Of a DNA stretch of 64,000 nucleotides, positions 8,891 to 17,379 are shown piece after piece. This DNA is from Rhodobacter viridis (GTDB taxonomy: Bacteria > Pseudomonadota > Alphaproteobacteria > Rhodobacterales > Rhodobacteraceae), in the NCBI RefSeq assembly GCF_003217355.1, contig NZ_QJTK01000012.1, positions 42,332 to 106,331 of the forward strand, written 5' to 3'. How positions within the stretch are numbered: the first letter of the stretch is position 1; each line of letters starts with the position of its first letter. The notes under the pieces are model-generated. The model saw only the letters and a list, made by a program, of their open reading frames with translations, was not told the origin of the DNA and searched no databases. The position numbers and the translations under genes were made by a program.

Positions 8891-9622
8891 ATGCGGATCG
8901 GAATTCTGGGGACGGGCACGATTGCGAGCGCCGTGGTGCGCGGCATGGAGGGCGACGGGCACGAGATCACCGTCTCCGAACGCGGCGCGGCCCATGCGGC
9001 GGCGCTGGCGCGGGACTGCGCCTGTGTCACCATCGCGCCCAATCAGGCGGTGCTGGAGCGCTCCGAGGTGGTGATCCTCGGCCTTGTGGCCGAAACGGCG
9101 GCGCAGCTTCTGCCCGACCTTGGCTTTCGGCCCGATCAGCGGGTGATCTCGCTGATGGCGGGGGCGACGCTGGCGCAGGTCGCGCAATGGGTCGCTCCGG
9201 CCCGGGCCGAGGCGGTGATGCTGCCCTATCCGGCGATCGCGACGGGCGGCTCGCCGATCCTCGCCTGTGGCGAGACCGCGCTGATCGAGACGCTGTTCGG
9301 GGCGCGCAACCGGATCTATGCGCTCGGCGCCGAGTCCGAGCTGACCGATTGGCTGGCCGCGCAGGCGGTGCTGTCGCCGGTGGCGCTTCTGGTGCAGGAA
9401 ACGGCGGGCTGGCTTGCGGCGCGCAGCCGCGATCCGGCGGCGGGCGAGGCCTTCCTGCGCCATCTGGTCGGCGTCAGTCTGCAGGCCGGGCCGGTCGCCG
9501 ATCTGCTGGCCGCGCTCGACACCGAGGGGGGCTACAACCAGCGCCTGCGCCGCCACATGGAAGCGGCGGGGATGGTGCCCGATCTGCTGGCGGGGCTCGA
9601 CCGTCTGGCCGGGCGCAGCTAG
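8891..9622 (+). CDS. ProC-like NAD(P)-dependent dehydrogenase
   Basis: A 243-residue Rossmann protein starting MRIGILGTGTIASAVV, the nucleotide-binding motif of pyrroline-5-carboxylate reductase-like enzymes, with a C-terminal helical domain. It is a little shorter than typical ProC (about 270 residues) and the C-terminal proline-binding region is not clearly conserved, so it may act on another imine or amino-acid-derived substrate. GGAGAGGGAGA lies just before the chosen ATG. Its end overlaps the convergent AraC-type gene by 4 bp. The region between it and the hemP operon holds the divergent promoters. Confidence 0.75.
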   Translation: MRIGILGTGTIASAVVRGMEGDGHEITVSERGAAHAAALARDCACVTIAPNQAVLERSEVVILGLVAETAAQLLPDLGFRPDQRVISLMAGATLAQVAQWVAPARAEAVMLPYPAIATGGSPILACGETALIETLFGARNRIYALGAESELTDWLAAQAVLSPVALLVQETAGWLAARSRDPAAGEAFLRHLVGVSLQAGPVADLLAALDTEGGYNQRLRRHMEAAGMVPDLLAGLDRLAGRS

Positions 9623-10647
9623 CGCGGCTGCGGCGCCGGGGCGCTGAGCGTGCGGTTGAATTTCGTCGGCGCCACCCCGAACCGGGCGCGGAAGCTGCGC
9701 GAGAAATGCGCCACGGTCGAAAATCCGCAGGCGACGGCGACCTCGATCAGCGTCATCTCGGTGGTCGACAGCAGGTTGCGGGCGTGATCGAGCCGCAGCC
9801 CGCGGTAGAAGTCCCCGGGCGTCTCGCCCAGCACCGACAGGAACATCCGCTCCACATGGCGGCGCGAATAGCCCGAGGCGGTGACGATCTCGGCCAGCGG
9901 CACCGGGTCTTCCAGATGCGCCTTCATCCGCGCCACCATCGCGATCAACCCCGGATTGCGCGAGCGGATCAGCACCGACAGCGCCGAGCGCTGCGCCGCA
10001 TCGACCCCCACCATCACCTTGCGCAGGCACATCTCCGACACCATCGCGGCGAATTCCGCGCCATGATCCTGCGCGATCAGCGAAATCATCATGTCGGTCG
10101 AGGCCGCGCCGCCACCGCAGGTCATCACCTTCGCCGCGATCTCGAACATCGCGGGCGTGGGGGTCAGTTCAGGAAAATCCTCGCAAAAGGCGGGCTGGTT
10201 TTCCCAATGCAGGGTGAAACTTGCCCGGTCCAGCAAGCCCGCCTTGGCCAGCGCGACGGCGCCGGTGCAGATCCCGCCCACGGTGCCGCCAAAGCGTGCA
10301 TGCGCCCGCACCAGCGCCACCACCGGCTCCGCCGCGGCGGCCGCGGCCGGATTGCCCGAGCAGACGAACAGCCGGGTGTCCCGGGGCAGGGCGGCCAGCG
10401 GCCCATCGGTGCAGACCGAAATCCCCGAAGACGAGGCGACGGCGGCACCGCCCTCTGACAGCAGCCGCCACTGATAAAGCGGCTGTTGCGAGAGTTGATT
10501 GGCAATCCGCAGCGGCTCCACCGCCGAGGAAAAGGCAAGCAGGGTGAAGCCCGGCACGAGCAGGAACGCGTATTTGCGGGTCTCGCCCGGGGTTTCGACG
10601 GGAAAGAAGGCCGCGCCCTGCGGCACGAGCGGAAGCGAATCGGTCAT
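9619..10647 (-). CDS. GlxA-type AraC-family transcriptional regulator
   Basis: A 342-residue regulator: N-terminal DJ-1/PfpI-like amidotransferase fold (about 25-195; FVCSGNP and GGICTGAVALAKAGLL, with Cys in the usual nucleophile elbow) and a C-terminal AraC double helix-turn-helix (about 230-330; PLAEIVTASGYSRRHVERMF and EVAVACGFSTVAHFSRSFRARFG). This architecture is that of GbdR/CdhR-type regulators of glycine betaine, carnitine or arginine catabolism. The ligand is not readable. It lies directly downstream of iolB on the same strand, but the 72 bp gap and different family argue for an independent unit. Confidence 0.88.
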   Translation of the reverse strand: MTDSLPLVPQGAAFFPVETPGETRKYAFLLVPGFTLLAFSSAVEPLRIANQLSQQPLYQWRLLSEGGAAVASSSGISVCTDGPLAALPRDTRLFVCSGNPAAAAAAEPVVALVRAHARFGGTVGGICTGAVALAKAGLLDRASFTLHWENQPAFCEDFPELTPTPAMFEIAAKVMTCGGGAASTDMMISLIAQDHGAEFAAMVSEMCLRKVMVGVDAAQRSALSVLIRSRNPGLIAMVARMKAHLEDPVPLAEIVTASGYSRRHVERMFLSVLGETPGDFYRGLRLDHARNLLSTTEMTLIEVAVACGFSTVAHFSRSFRARFGVAPTKFNRTLSAPAPQPR

Positions 10648-10719
10648 CGGGTCCCCGAAGCGTGGATATCCCTGCGTGACACGACGACGCGGGGGATCGC
10701 AACAGCCCCGCGCGGCCCC

Positions 10720-11523
10720 TCAGGCATCCCGGGTCAGGATCCATTCGCTGGCGGGATCGGGCTGGAAGCGCCAGTTCCGCCGCGGCCCGGCCATGACGTT
10801 GAGGTAATACATCTCGAAGCCATAGGGGGCGCCGCAGGGGTGATGGCCGCGCGGGACGCAGACAACATCGCCATCCTTCACCGCCATCGTCTCGTCAAGG
10901 CTGCCGTCTTCGGTATAGACCCGCTGCACCCCCCAGCCCTGCGCCGGGTTGAGCCGGTGGTAATAGGTCTCCTCGAGATAGGTGATGCGGGGGAAGTCAT
11001 CCTCGTCATGGCGGTGGCTCGGATAGGACGACCAATGACCCGCAGGCGTAAACACCTCGGTGACCAGCAGGCTGTCGCAATAATCCTCGTTTTCCATCGC
11101 GATGTTGTTGATGTGACGGGTGTTTCCGCCCTTCCCGCGCGGCGTGAGCGTGATCCCCTCCGGCCCGATCCGGCGCGCAGGATGCCCGCCCTTGCCCGGC
11201 GCGGCACAGACGGCAATCGTGCAGTCGGTCTCGGCCACGGCCGACCAATCCTGCCCGTTCGGCACATAAAGACAATGCGGCGGGGTCTTCTCGAAGACAT
11301 TCATCCGCTCGCCGAGCATGCCCCAATCCTGCCCGGCCGCGGTCAGATGCGCCTTGCCCTCGACCATGACCAGGATCACCTCGTTGCCCCCGGTCGCCTC
11401 GGCCGTCCCCTCGCCCGCGCGCAGCCGGTAAAGCGAGAACCCCACATAGCGCCATCCCGCCGAGGCCGGGGTGATCTCATGCACCTTCCCATGCGCCCCG
11501 AAAGGCTTGCGCAGCAACGTCAT
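10720..11523 (-). CDS. iolB: 5-deoxy-glucuronate isomerase
   Basis: A 267-residue bicupin enzyme that turns 5-deoxy-D-glucuronate, the product of IolD, into 2-deoxy-5-keto-gluconate, the substrate of IolC. The metal-binding cupin motif is seen as SYPSHRHDEDDFP followed by EETYYHR (about residues 160-190), and the C-terminal VPRGHHPCGAPYGFEMYYLN block is typical. Length is normal. It is the last gene of the inositol locus in the direction of transcription, separated from iolE by a REP-like hairpin. Confidence 0.96.
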   Translation of the reverse strand: MTLLRKPFGAHGKVHEITPASAGWRYVGFSLYRLRAGEGTAEATGGNEVILVMVEGKAHLTAAGQDWGMLGERMNVFEKTPPHCLYVPNGQDWSAVAETDCTIAVCAAPGKGGHPARRIGPEGITLTPRGKGGNTRHINNIAMENEDYCDSLLVTEVFTPAGHWSSYPSHRHDEDDFPRITYLEETYYHRLNPAQGWGVQRVYTEDGSLDETMAVKDGDVVCVPRGHHPCGAPYGFEMYYLNVMAGPRRNWRFQPDPASEWILTRDA

Positions 11524-11534
11524 CCCGTGTCCCT

Positions 11535-11584
11535 TTATCTTGCACTAAATACCTCGGATGGGGTCCGGAGAAGGCAGCGCCTTC
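11535..11584. repeat. REP-like intergenic repeat, copy 1 (iolB-iolE)
   Basis: A CTTGCACTAAATACCTCGG head followed by a GGGGTCCGG spacer and the hairpin GAAGGC-AGC-GCCTTC (11570-11584). The same head-plus-hairpin plan recurs at 12555 and 14495. Confidence 0.6.
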
Positions 11585-11608
11585 CCCGTGTTTTGGCCCC
11601 GGCTTTCG

Positions 11609-12529
11609 TTACGAACAGCCGCAGCCGCACCCGGCATCGAGCCCCGCCGCCCGCGCCGCCGCCTTCAGCGACTTCAGCCCCAGCGACTGATACTGCAGCG
11701 GATTGCGCAGCTTCGGATCCTGCTCGGCCTCGATCACCAGCCAGCCGCTGTAATGCGCGCTCGCAAGGATCCGCATCAGCGGCAGGAAGTCGATCGCCCC
11801 TTCGGGATCGCCCGGCACGGTGAAAGCCCCGGCCAGAACGCCCTGCAGGAAGGACAGATTCTCGGCCCGGACCCGGTCACAGATCGCGCGACGGATGTTC
11901 TTGGAATGGAAATGCGCAACGCGCCCCACATGCCGCGCCAGAACTTCCTCGGGGTTGCCGCCGCCAAAGGTGCAATGCCCGGCATCGAACAACAGGTGCG
12001 CATGCGGCCCGGTCGCGGCCATGAAGGCGTCGATTTCTTCCGGACTTTCGACCACGGTGCCCATATGGTGGTGATAAGCAAGCGTCACGCCCTCGGAGGC
12101 CAGATAGGCCGCAAAGGCCTCGATCTTCGCGCCAAAGGCCACCATCTCGTCAGCCGTCAGGCGCGGCCGCGCATTCACCGGCGTCGTCGGGCTGCCATGC
12201 ACGGTGTTCGAGCATTCGCAGACGATGCAGACCTTGCAGCCGTTCTCCTTCAGCTTCGCCAGATGCCCCTGCACCGACTTGATCTCGTCCTCGACCGAGC
12301 CGACGAGCAGATTGGTCGAATACCAGCCCGAGACGAACTTCAGCCCATACGCCCCCAGCAGCGCCTTCAGCGCGACCGGATCCTCGGGCCAGCGGTGGCC
12401 GTTCTCGATACCGTCAAAGCCGATCTCGCGGCCCGCTTCGCGCAGGATCTGCTCGGTCGGAATATCGGCGCCGATCGTCTGATCGTCATCATTCGCCCAG
12501 GCGATGGGGTTCGTGCCGTAAAGGATCAT
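11609..12529 (-). CDS. iolE: Inosose dehydratase
   Basis: A 306-residue TIM-barrel enzyme that dehydrates 2-keto-myo-inositol to the diketone used by IolD. The N-terminus GTNPIAWANDD is the IolE signature, and metal-site residues are carried by YHHHMGT, FDAGHCTFGG and HSKNI blocks. Length is normal apart from an unusual C-terminal AGCGCGCS tail of alternating Gly and Cys, which has no obvious role. It lies between iolD and iolB and is part of the same minus-strand locus. Confidence 0.96.
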   Translation of the reverse strand: MILYGTNPIAWANDDDQTIGADIPTEQILREAGREIGFDGIENGHRWPEDPVALKALLGAYGLKFVSGWYSTNLLVGSVEDEIKSVQGHLAKLKENGCKVCIVCECSNTVHGSPTTPVNARPRLTADEMVAFGAKIEAFAAYLASEGVTLAYHHHMGTVVESPEEIDAFMAATGPHAHLLFDAGHCTFGGGNPEEVLARHVGRVAHFHSKNIRRAICDRVRAENLSFLQGVLAGAFTVPGDPEGAIDFLPLMRILASAHYSGWLVIEAEQDPKLRNPLQYQSLGLKSLKAAARAAGLDAGCGCGCS

Positions 12530-12554
12530 CTTTTCCTCTTTTCCCGGGCCTTGT

Positions 12555-12602
12555 TTTTTCTTGGCCCAAATACGCTGGGGGGTCCGGGGGCAAAGCCCCC
12601 GG
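12555..12602. repeat. REP-like intergenic repeat, copy 2 (iolE-iolD)
   Basis: A TTTTCTTGGCCCAAATACGC head, a GGGGGGTCC spacer and the hairpin CCGGGGGC-AAA-GCCCCCGG (12584-12602). Confidence 0.6.
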
Positions 12603-12610
12603 CCTTCGGT

Positions 12611-14452
12611 TCAGTTCACGACATTCTGCCGGGCGGCGGCCTTCACATAGCGCTCGCGCGCCGCCTCAAGCCGCGCAGGCCCGCCCACTTGCGGCACGGC
12701 CACATCCCACCAATGCCCGCCCGCGCCGGTGCCCGGCACCGGATCGGTGTCGATCAGGATCACGCTCGGGATCTTGCGCCCGCGCGCGGCGACGATCGCG
12801 GCTTCCAGATCGGCGATCGAGCCGACCTTCTCGGCATGCGCCCCCATCGAGGCCGCATGGGCGACGAAATCGATCTGCGGCCCCTCTTCGATGCGGCAGT
12901 CCTTGTAAAGGTTGTTGAACTCGGCCCCGCCGCATTCCTGCTGCAGCCGGTTGATGCAGCCATAGCCACGGTTGTCGGTCAGCACGATGGTGAAGGGCAC
13001 ATGACGCATCACCGCGGTGGCAAGCTCCGAATTCGCCATCATGTAGCTGCCATCACCGACGAAACAGATCACCTCTTTCCCGGGGCGGGCGAGCGCAATC
13101 CCCAGCGCCCCCGCCACCTCGTAGCCCATGCAGGAATAGCCGTATTCCATGTGATAGCCGCCTGGCGCCGCCTGCCAAAGCACCTGCAGCGCCCCCGGCA
13201 TCGTGCCCGCCGCGCACATCACGATGCTGTCCTTCGTCACCACCCGCTGCACCGCGCCGATCACCTGCGCATCCGAGGGCAGATTGTTCGCATCGCCTCG
13301 CGCGGGCGGCGCCGTCACCACCTTCACCGCAGCCTGCCAGGCCAGCCGCGAGGCCGCATCAAAGGCCGGGGCCTTGTGATCGCCAAGCGCCGCGGAGATC
13401 TTCTGCAAGCAGACCTTGGCATCGCCGACAAGCCCGACCGCCCCGTGCTTGAGCGCGTCATAGCCCGCAAGGTTGATGCTCACGAGCTTGCGCCCTTCGG
13501 CCCCGAAAACCGTCCATGAGCCGGTGGTGAAATCCTGAAACCGGGTGCCGACCCCCAGCACCAGATCGGCCTTGGCACAAAGCTCGTTGGCACAGGCCGA
13601 ACCGGTCACCCCGGGCGAGCCGAAGTTGAACGCATCGTCCCAGCCATTCGCTCCCTTGCCCGCCTGGGTCTCGACAAAGGGAATGTTGTGGGCCGCTGCG
13701 AAGGCCGCCAGATCGGCCTCGGCACCCGAATAGATCACCCCGCCGCCCGCGACGATCACCGGGGCTTCGGCCGCCTTGATCAGCGCCACGACCTCGGCCA
13801 GTTCCTGCAGATCCGGCTCGGGGCGGCGGATGCGCCAGACCTTCGGCGCGAAGAACTCGACCGGATAGTCGAAAGCCTCGGCCTGCACGTCCTGACAGAA
13901 GGCGAGACAGACCGGGCCGCAATTGGCCGGATCGGTCATCACCGCGAAAGCGCGGGGCAGGGCGGTCAGCAGATGCTCGGGCCGCGAAATCCGGTCGAAA
14001 TAGCGCACCACCGGGCGGAAGCAGTCATTGGCCGAAATCGTGCCGTCGTCGAAATCCTCGATCTGCTGCAGCACCGGATCGGGGCGGCGGTTGGCAAAGA
14101 CATCGCCCGGGATGAAAAGCACGGGCAAGCGGTTCACATGGGCGAGCGCCGCCGCCGTCACCATGTTCGTCGCCCCCGGCCCGATCGAGGAGGTCACCGC
14201 CATCGCGCGCTTACGCTTCATCGTCTTCGCATAGGCAATCGCCGCATGGGCCATCGTCTGCTCGTTCTGCCCCCGCCAGGTCGGCAGCGCATCGCCGATG
14301 CCGTGCAAAGCCTCGCCGATCCCCGCCACGTTGCCGTGGCCGAAAATCGCCCAGACGCCTTCGAGGAAGCGCTCGCCTTCCTCGGTCATCTGCACCGAAA
14401 GCCAGCGCATCATCGCCTGCGCCGCCGTCAACCGGATCGTCTCACCCGCCAT
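12611..14452 (-). CDS. iolD: 3D-(3,5/4)-trihydroxycyclohexane-1,2-dione hydrolase
   Basis: A 613-residue thiamine-diphosphate enzyme that opens the inositol-derived ring to 5-deoxy-glucuronate. The acetolactate-synthase-like three-domain order is present: N-terminal pyrimidine domain with SSIGPGATNM, central domain, and C-terminal pyrophosphate domain with GDGSYMMANSELATA and TDNRGYGC, the GDG..N ThDP-binding motif. It starts at ATG 14452 after a GAGAGG site. Length is normal. It sits between iolC and iolE, in pathway context. Confidence 0.97.
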   Translation of the reverse strand: MAGETIRLTAAQAMMRWLSVQMTEEGERFLEGVWAIFGHGNVAGIGEALHGIGDALPTWRGQNEQTMAHAAIAYAKTMKRKRAMAVTSSIGPGATNMVTAAALAHVNRLPVLFIPGDVFANRRPDPVLQQIEDFDDGTISANDCFRPVVRYFDRISRPEHLLTALPRAFAVMTDPANCGPVCLAFCQDVQAEAFDYPVEFFAPKVWRIRRPEPDLQELAEVVALIKAAEAPVIVAGGGVIYSGAEADLAAFAAAHNIPFVETQAGKGANGWDDAFNFGSPGVTGSACANELCAKADLVLGVGTRFQDFTTGSWTVFGAEGRKLVSINLAGYDALKHGAVGLVGDAKVCLQKISAALGDHKAPAFDAASRLAWQAAVKVVTAPPARGDANNLPSDAQVIGAVQRVVTKDSIVMCAAGTMPGALQVLWQAAPGGYHMEYGYSCMGYEVAGALGIALARPGKEVICFVGDGSYMMANSELATAVMRHVPFTIVLTDNRGYGCINRLQQECGGAEFNNLYKDCRIEEGPQIDFVAHAASMGAHAEKVGSIADLEAAIVAARGRKIPSVILIDTDPVPGTGAGGHWWDVAVPQVGGPARLEAARERYVKAAARQNVVN

Positions 14453-14494
14453 CTTTCGCCTCTCCCGGGATCAGCGGGCCAGAACCCGCAACCC

Positions 14495-14542
14495 TTTCAT
14501 CTTGCTTCAAATATCTCGGGGGTGTGGGGGCAGCGCCCCCAC
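14495..14542. repeat. REP-like intergenic repeat, copy 3 (iolD-iolC)
   Basis: A TTTCATCTTGCTTCAAATAT head, CTCGGGGGT spacer and hairpin GTGGGGGC-AGC-GCCCCCAC (14524-14542), the most regular copy in the window. Confidence 0.65.
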
Positions 14543-14551
14543 CCGCCCGTT

Positions 14552-16468
14552 TCACCGCGCCGCCACGTGCCCCCGCGCACCGACCCGCGCCCGGTCCCAG
14601 ACCGTGCACAGCCGCGCATAGCGCCGCGCCATTTCCGCCACCGCTTCCGCATCGCCGAGGTCGCCCTCGAACCAGGCCCGCGCGACGACGCCAAAGATCG
14701 TGCGACCCACGGCAAAGCCCTTCACCAGCGGGAAGCCCGCGGCGATGGCGAAGCTTTCCGCCAGATCCTCCTCGGGCGCATCAAGGCCCAGCACGACGAT
14801 GCCGCGCGTATGCGGGTCGTTTTCCTCGATGGCGGCGCAGGCCGCGGCCCAGGCAGCCCGCGTCGCCATCGGTTCCAGCTTCCACCAGTCGGGGCAAACG
14901 CCCGCCGCGTAGAACTGCCGGATCAGCGTTGCCGTCGTGGTCTCGGTCACCGGACCGACCTTCGACGGGATGATTTCCAGAAGGAATTCCAGACGGTTGC
15001 GCCGCGCCGCCGTGTAAAGACGCACCACCTCCGCCTCCTGCGCGCGGCGCAGATCGGGCGCGTCGTCAGGGTGGCAGAAGACGAGCACCTTCACCACATT
15101 CTCGCGCGCCCAGTTTTCCAGACCGCCGCAATCGGGGCCAAGCTCGGGCTCCAGCTCCAAGGGCCGCGAGCCCGGCCATTCGCAGGGCCGCCCGATCCAG
15201 AGCCCGGTTCCGCTCGCCGCATGCAGCGCCTTCCGGCCGATGCGGTTGTCGCACAGGATGCCGTAGCCGGGGCGTCCGCCCTGCACCTCGCGCGCGGCGG
15301 CCAGACACAGCTCCTTGAACCGGCTGCCCTTGTCGGCGGTGAAGCCGGGCAATTGCTCCAGCTGCATCCGGTGGTCGAAGGCAAAGACCCGCATCGTCGA
15401 CCAATCGCCCTTGCGGGTCGTCGCCCAATGCACCTGCTCAAGCTCGGCATCATTGCGCAGATCCGGCCGCACCACCCCGCGCCGCAGGAAGAACTTCAGC
15501 TCCTCGAGGCTCGGATAGGCCGGAGTGCAGCCGTGACGGCTGACCGCGAAAGCCCCGCAGGCATTGGCATATTCGAGCGCGCGCGGCCAGGCCTCACCAT
15601 CGAGCCAGCCCTTCAGAAGCCCCGAAAAGAACCCGTCCCCGGCGCCGAGCACGTTGAAGACCTCGATCGGGAAACCGGGGCCGCTTTGGCCGTCATCGAG
15701 GCTGTCGGGAATGGTTCCCTCGAAGGCCACCGCCCCCTTGGCGCCGCGCTTGCAAACGAGCGTCGCGTTCGACACCGCCCGCACTGCCCGCAAAGCCGCG
15801 ATCGTGTCGGTGCTGCCGCCCGCGATATGGAATTCCTCTTCCGTGCCGACGATCAGATCGAAAAGATGCAGCGTGCCCAGAAGCTTCGCCGTCACCTTGG
15901 CGCTTTCGACAAAGCGGCTTTCGCCCGCGCCATGCCCCGCCACGCCCCAGAGGTTCGGCCGGTAATCGATATCGAGCGCCGTCTTCGCCCCATGCTTGCG
16001 CGCCAGGGCCAGCGCCTTCAGCACGGCGGCTTCGGTGCGCGGGTGCGACAGATGCGTGCCGGTGGCCAGAACCGAGCGGGCTTCGGCGATGAACCCCTCC
16101 TCGATATCGGCCTCGCAAAGCGCCATGTCGGCGCAATTCTCGCGGTAGAAGATCAGCGGGAACTGCTCCTCGTCGCGGATGCCGAGGATGACGAGCGCCG
16201 TCAGCCGCTCGGGATCGGTCTTCACGCCGCGCACATCGACGCCCTCGCGCCCGAGCTGCTCGCGGATGAAGCGCCCCATATGTTCGTCGCCCACCCGCGT
16301 GATCAAGGCCGAGCGCAGCCCCAGACGCGCGGTGCCGCAGGCGATATTCGTCGGCGAGCCGCCGATGTATTTCTGAAACGACCCCATATCCTCGAGCCGC
16401 CCGCCCACTTGCGTCCCGTAAAGGTCCACGCCAGCCCGGCCTATGGTGATCACATCAAGGGTCTTCAT
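14552..16468 (-). CDS. iolC: 5-dehydro-2-deoxygluconokinase fused to DUF2090
   Basis: A 638-residue two-domain protein. Residues 1 to about 320 form a PfkB-family sugar kinase (N-terminal GRAGVDLYG, central GGSPTNIA, and GAGDGFFSGLLKGW with the catalytic Asp), which phosphorylates 2-deoxy-5-keto-gluconate. Residues about 330-638 are a DUF2090 domain, predicted to be a class I aldolase-like TIM barrel. No separate iolJ aldolase gene is in the window, so the fused domain may cleave the phosphorylated product; this is inference from fusion and gene order. AGGACC precedes the ATG. The gene lies in the inositol locus between the TIM-barrel gene and iolD. Confidence 0.94.
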   Translation of the reverse strand: MKTLDVITIGRAGVDLYGTQVGGRLEDMGSFQKYIGGSPTNIACGTARLGLRSALITRVGDEHMGRFIREQLGREGVDVRGVKTDPERLTALVILGIRDEEQFPLIFYRENCADMALCEADIEEGFIAEARSVLATGTHLSHPRTEAAVLKALALARKHGAKTALDIDYRPNLWGVAGHGAGESRFVESAKVTAKLLGTLHLFDLIVGTEEEFHIAGGSTDTIAALRAVRAVSNATLVCKRGAKGAVAFEGTIPDSLDDGQSGPGFPIEVFNVLGAGDGFFSGLLKGWLDGEAWPRALEYANACGAFAVSRHGCTPAYPSLEELKFFLRRGVVRPDLRNDAELEQVHWATTRKGDWSTMRVFAFDHRMQLEQLPGFTADKGSRFKELCLAAAREVQGGRPGYGILCDNRIGRKALHAASGTGLWIGRPCEWPGSRPLELEPELGPDCGGLENWARENVVKVLVFCHPDDAPDLRRAQEAEVVRLYTAARRNRLEFLLEIIPSKVGPVTETTTATLIRQFYAAGVCPDWWKLEPMATRAAWAAACAAIEENDPHTRGIVVLGLDAPEEDLAESFAIAAGFPLVKGFAVGRTIFGVVARAWFEGDLGDAEAVAEMARRYARLCTVWDRARVGARGHVAAR

Positions 16469-16489
16469 CTTTCGGTCCTATCGGCTCGG

Positions 16490-16560
16490 GGTGGTCCGGA
16501 GGGGCCCGAAGGCCCCTTCGGGCAGGGGGTGCGGGGGGCGGCAGCCCCCCGTTCGGGTCC
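16490..16560. repeat. GC-hairpin intergenic segment upstream of iolC
   Basis: Two strong stem-loops, GGGGCCCGAAGGCCCC-type (about 16501-16520) and GGGGGGCGGCAGCCCCCC (about 16532-16550). It resembles the other REP-like copies but lacks a clear AAATA head, so it is a diverged or partial copy. Confidence 0.45.
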
Positions 16561-16583
16561 GGGCGCAGTACGCCCGGAAACCG

Positions 16584-17369
16584 TCAGAGACCGGCCTTCA
16601 CGAAGGCGATGCTCTCGGCCAGCGCCGCTTCCGGGTCGGCCAGATCATGCACTTCGGTGGCAAAGGGCTCGAAGCTGAACGGACCGGCATAGCCACCCGC
16701 CAGAAGCGCCTTGATCTGCGGCAGGTTTTCCAGTCGGTCCTGGGCATCGACCAGCACCCGATGCGCATCAAGCATGCCGCCCACCAGCAGACCCGGATCA
16801 TTGACGCCCGAGATATGCACCAGCGCCGTGCGCTGCGGGTAGAACTCGGTCTCGCCCGCAAGGTGATGGTGGAAGGTGTCGTGCAACAGCCGGAAGGTGC
16901 CGTCATCGCCCGCCTCGGTGATCGCCGCGATCGCCTCTTTCTTCGTGCGCAAGGACGAGACCGGGAAGCCGAGCGGCTCCACCAGACCCATCAACCCGCG
17001 CGATTTCAGCATCGGCTTGATCGCGTCCAAAGCCGCCACGACCTGCGAATGCGCCACCGCCCGGCCCTCGTTCAAGGGGCACATGACCAAAGCCTTGGCC
17101 CCACAAGCCGCCGCGTAATCGGCCATCTTCTCGGCCTTCGCGGGCAGATCGCCCGACCAGACGTTGAACGGATAAAGCGCGTTGATCGAGAGGATCGTCA
17201 CGCCCGCATCCTCGGCCGCCGACTTCACATCGGCCGCTTTCCAGCTGCTCATCACGTCGGGCAGATCGTTGCGAATCTCGACCTCGGTCGAGCCCAACCG
17301 CTTCGCCATCTCGAAGAACTCGACCAACGCCACTTTCGGCGCCGCGATGTGGTTCATTGCAAAACGCAT
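16584..17369 (-). CDS. Sugar phosphate isomerase/epimerase-like TIM-barrel protein
   Basis: A 261-residue xylose-isomerase-like TIM-barrel protein. Motifs fit the AP-endonuclease-2 superfamily: an N-terminal RFAMNHIAAP strand, an EPLGFP metal-site strand, LLHDTFHHHLAG and HISGVNDP, then a FEPFA strand near the end. In inositol loci such proteins are IolI/IolH-type, acting on keto-inositols; the exact reaction here is not readable. The ATG at 17369 follows GGGGGAAG; the longer open frame to 17660 runs into the next gene and is not family-like. It lies 10 bp downstream of the dehydrogenase and is probably cotranscribed with it. Confidence 0.85.
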   Translation of the reverse strand: MRFAMNHIAAPKVALVEFFEMAKRLGSTEVEIRNDLPDVMSSWKAADVKSAAEDAGVTILSINALYPFNVWSGDLPAKAEKMADYAAACGAKALVMCPLNEGRAVAHSQVVAALDAIKPMLKSRGLMGLVEPLGFPVSSLRTKKEAIAAITEAGDDGTFRLLHDTFHHHLAGETEFYPQRTALVHISGVNDPGLLVGGMLDAHRVLVDAQDRLENLPQIKALLAGGYAGPFSFEPFATEVHDLADPEAALAESIAFVKAGL

Positions 17370-17379
17370 CGCTTCCCCC

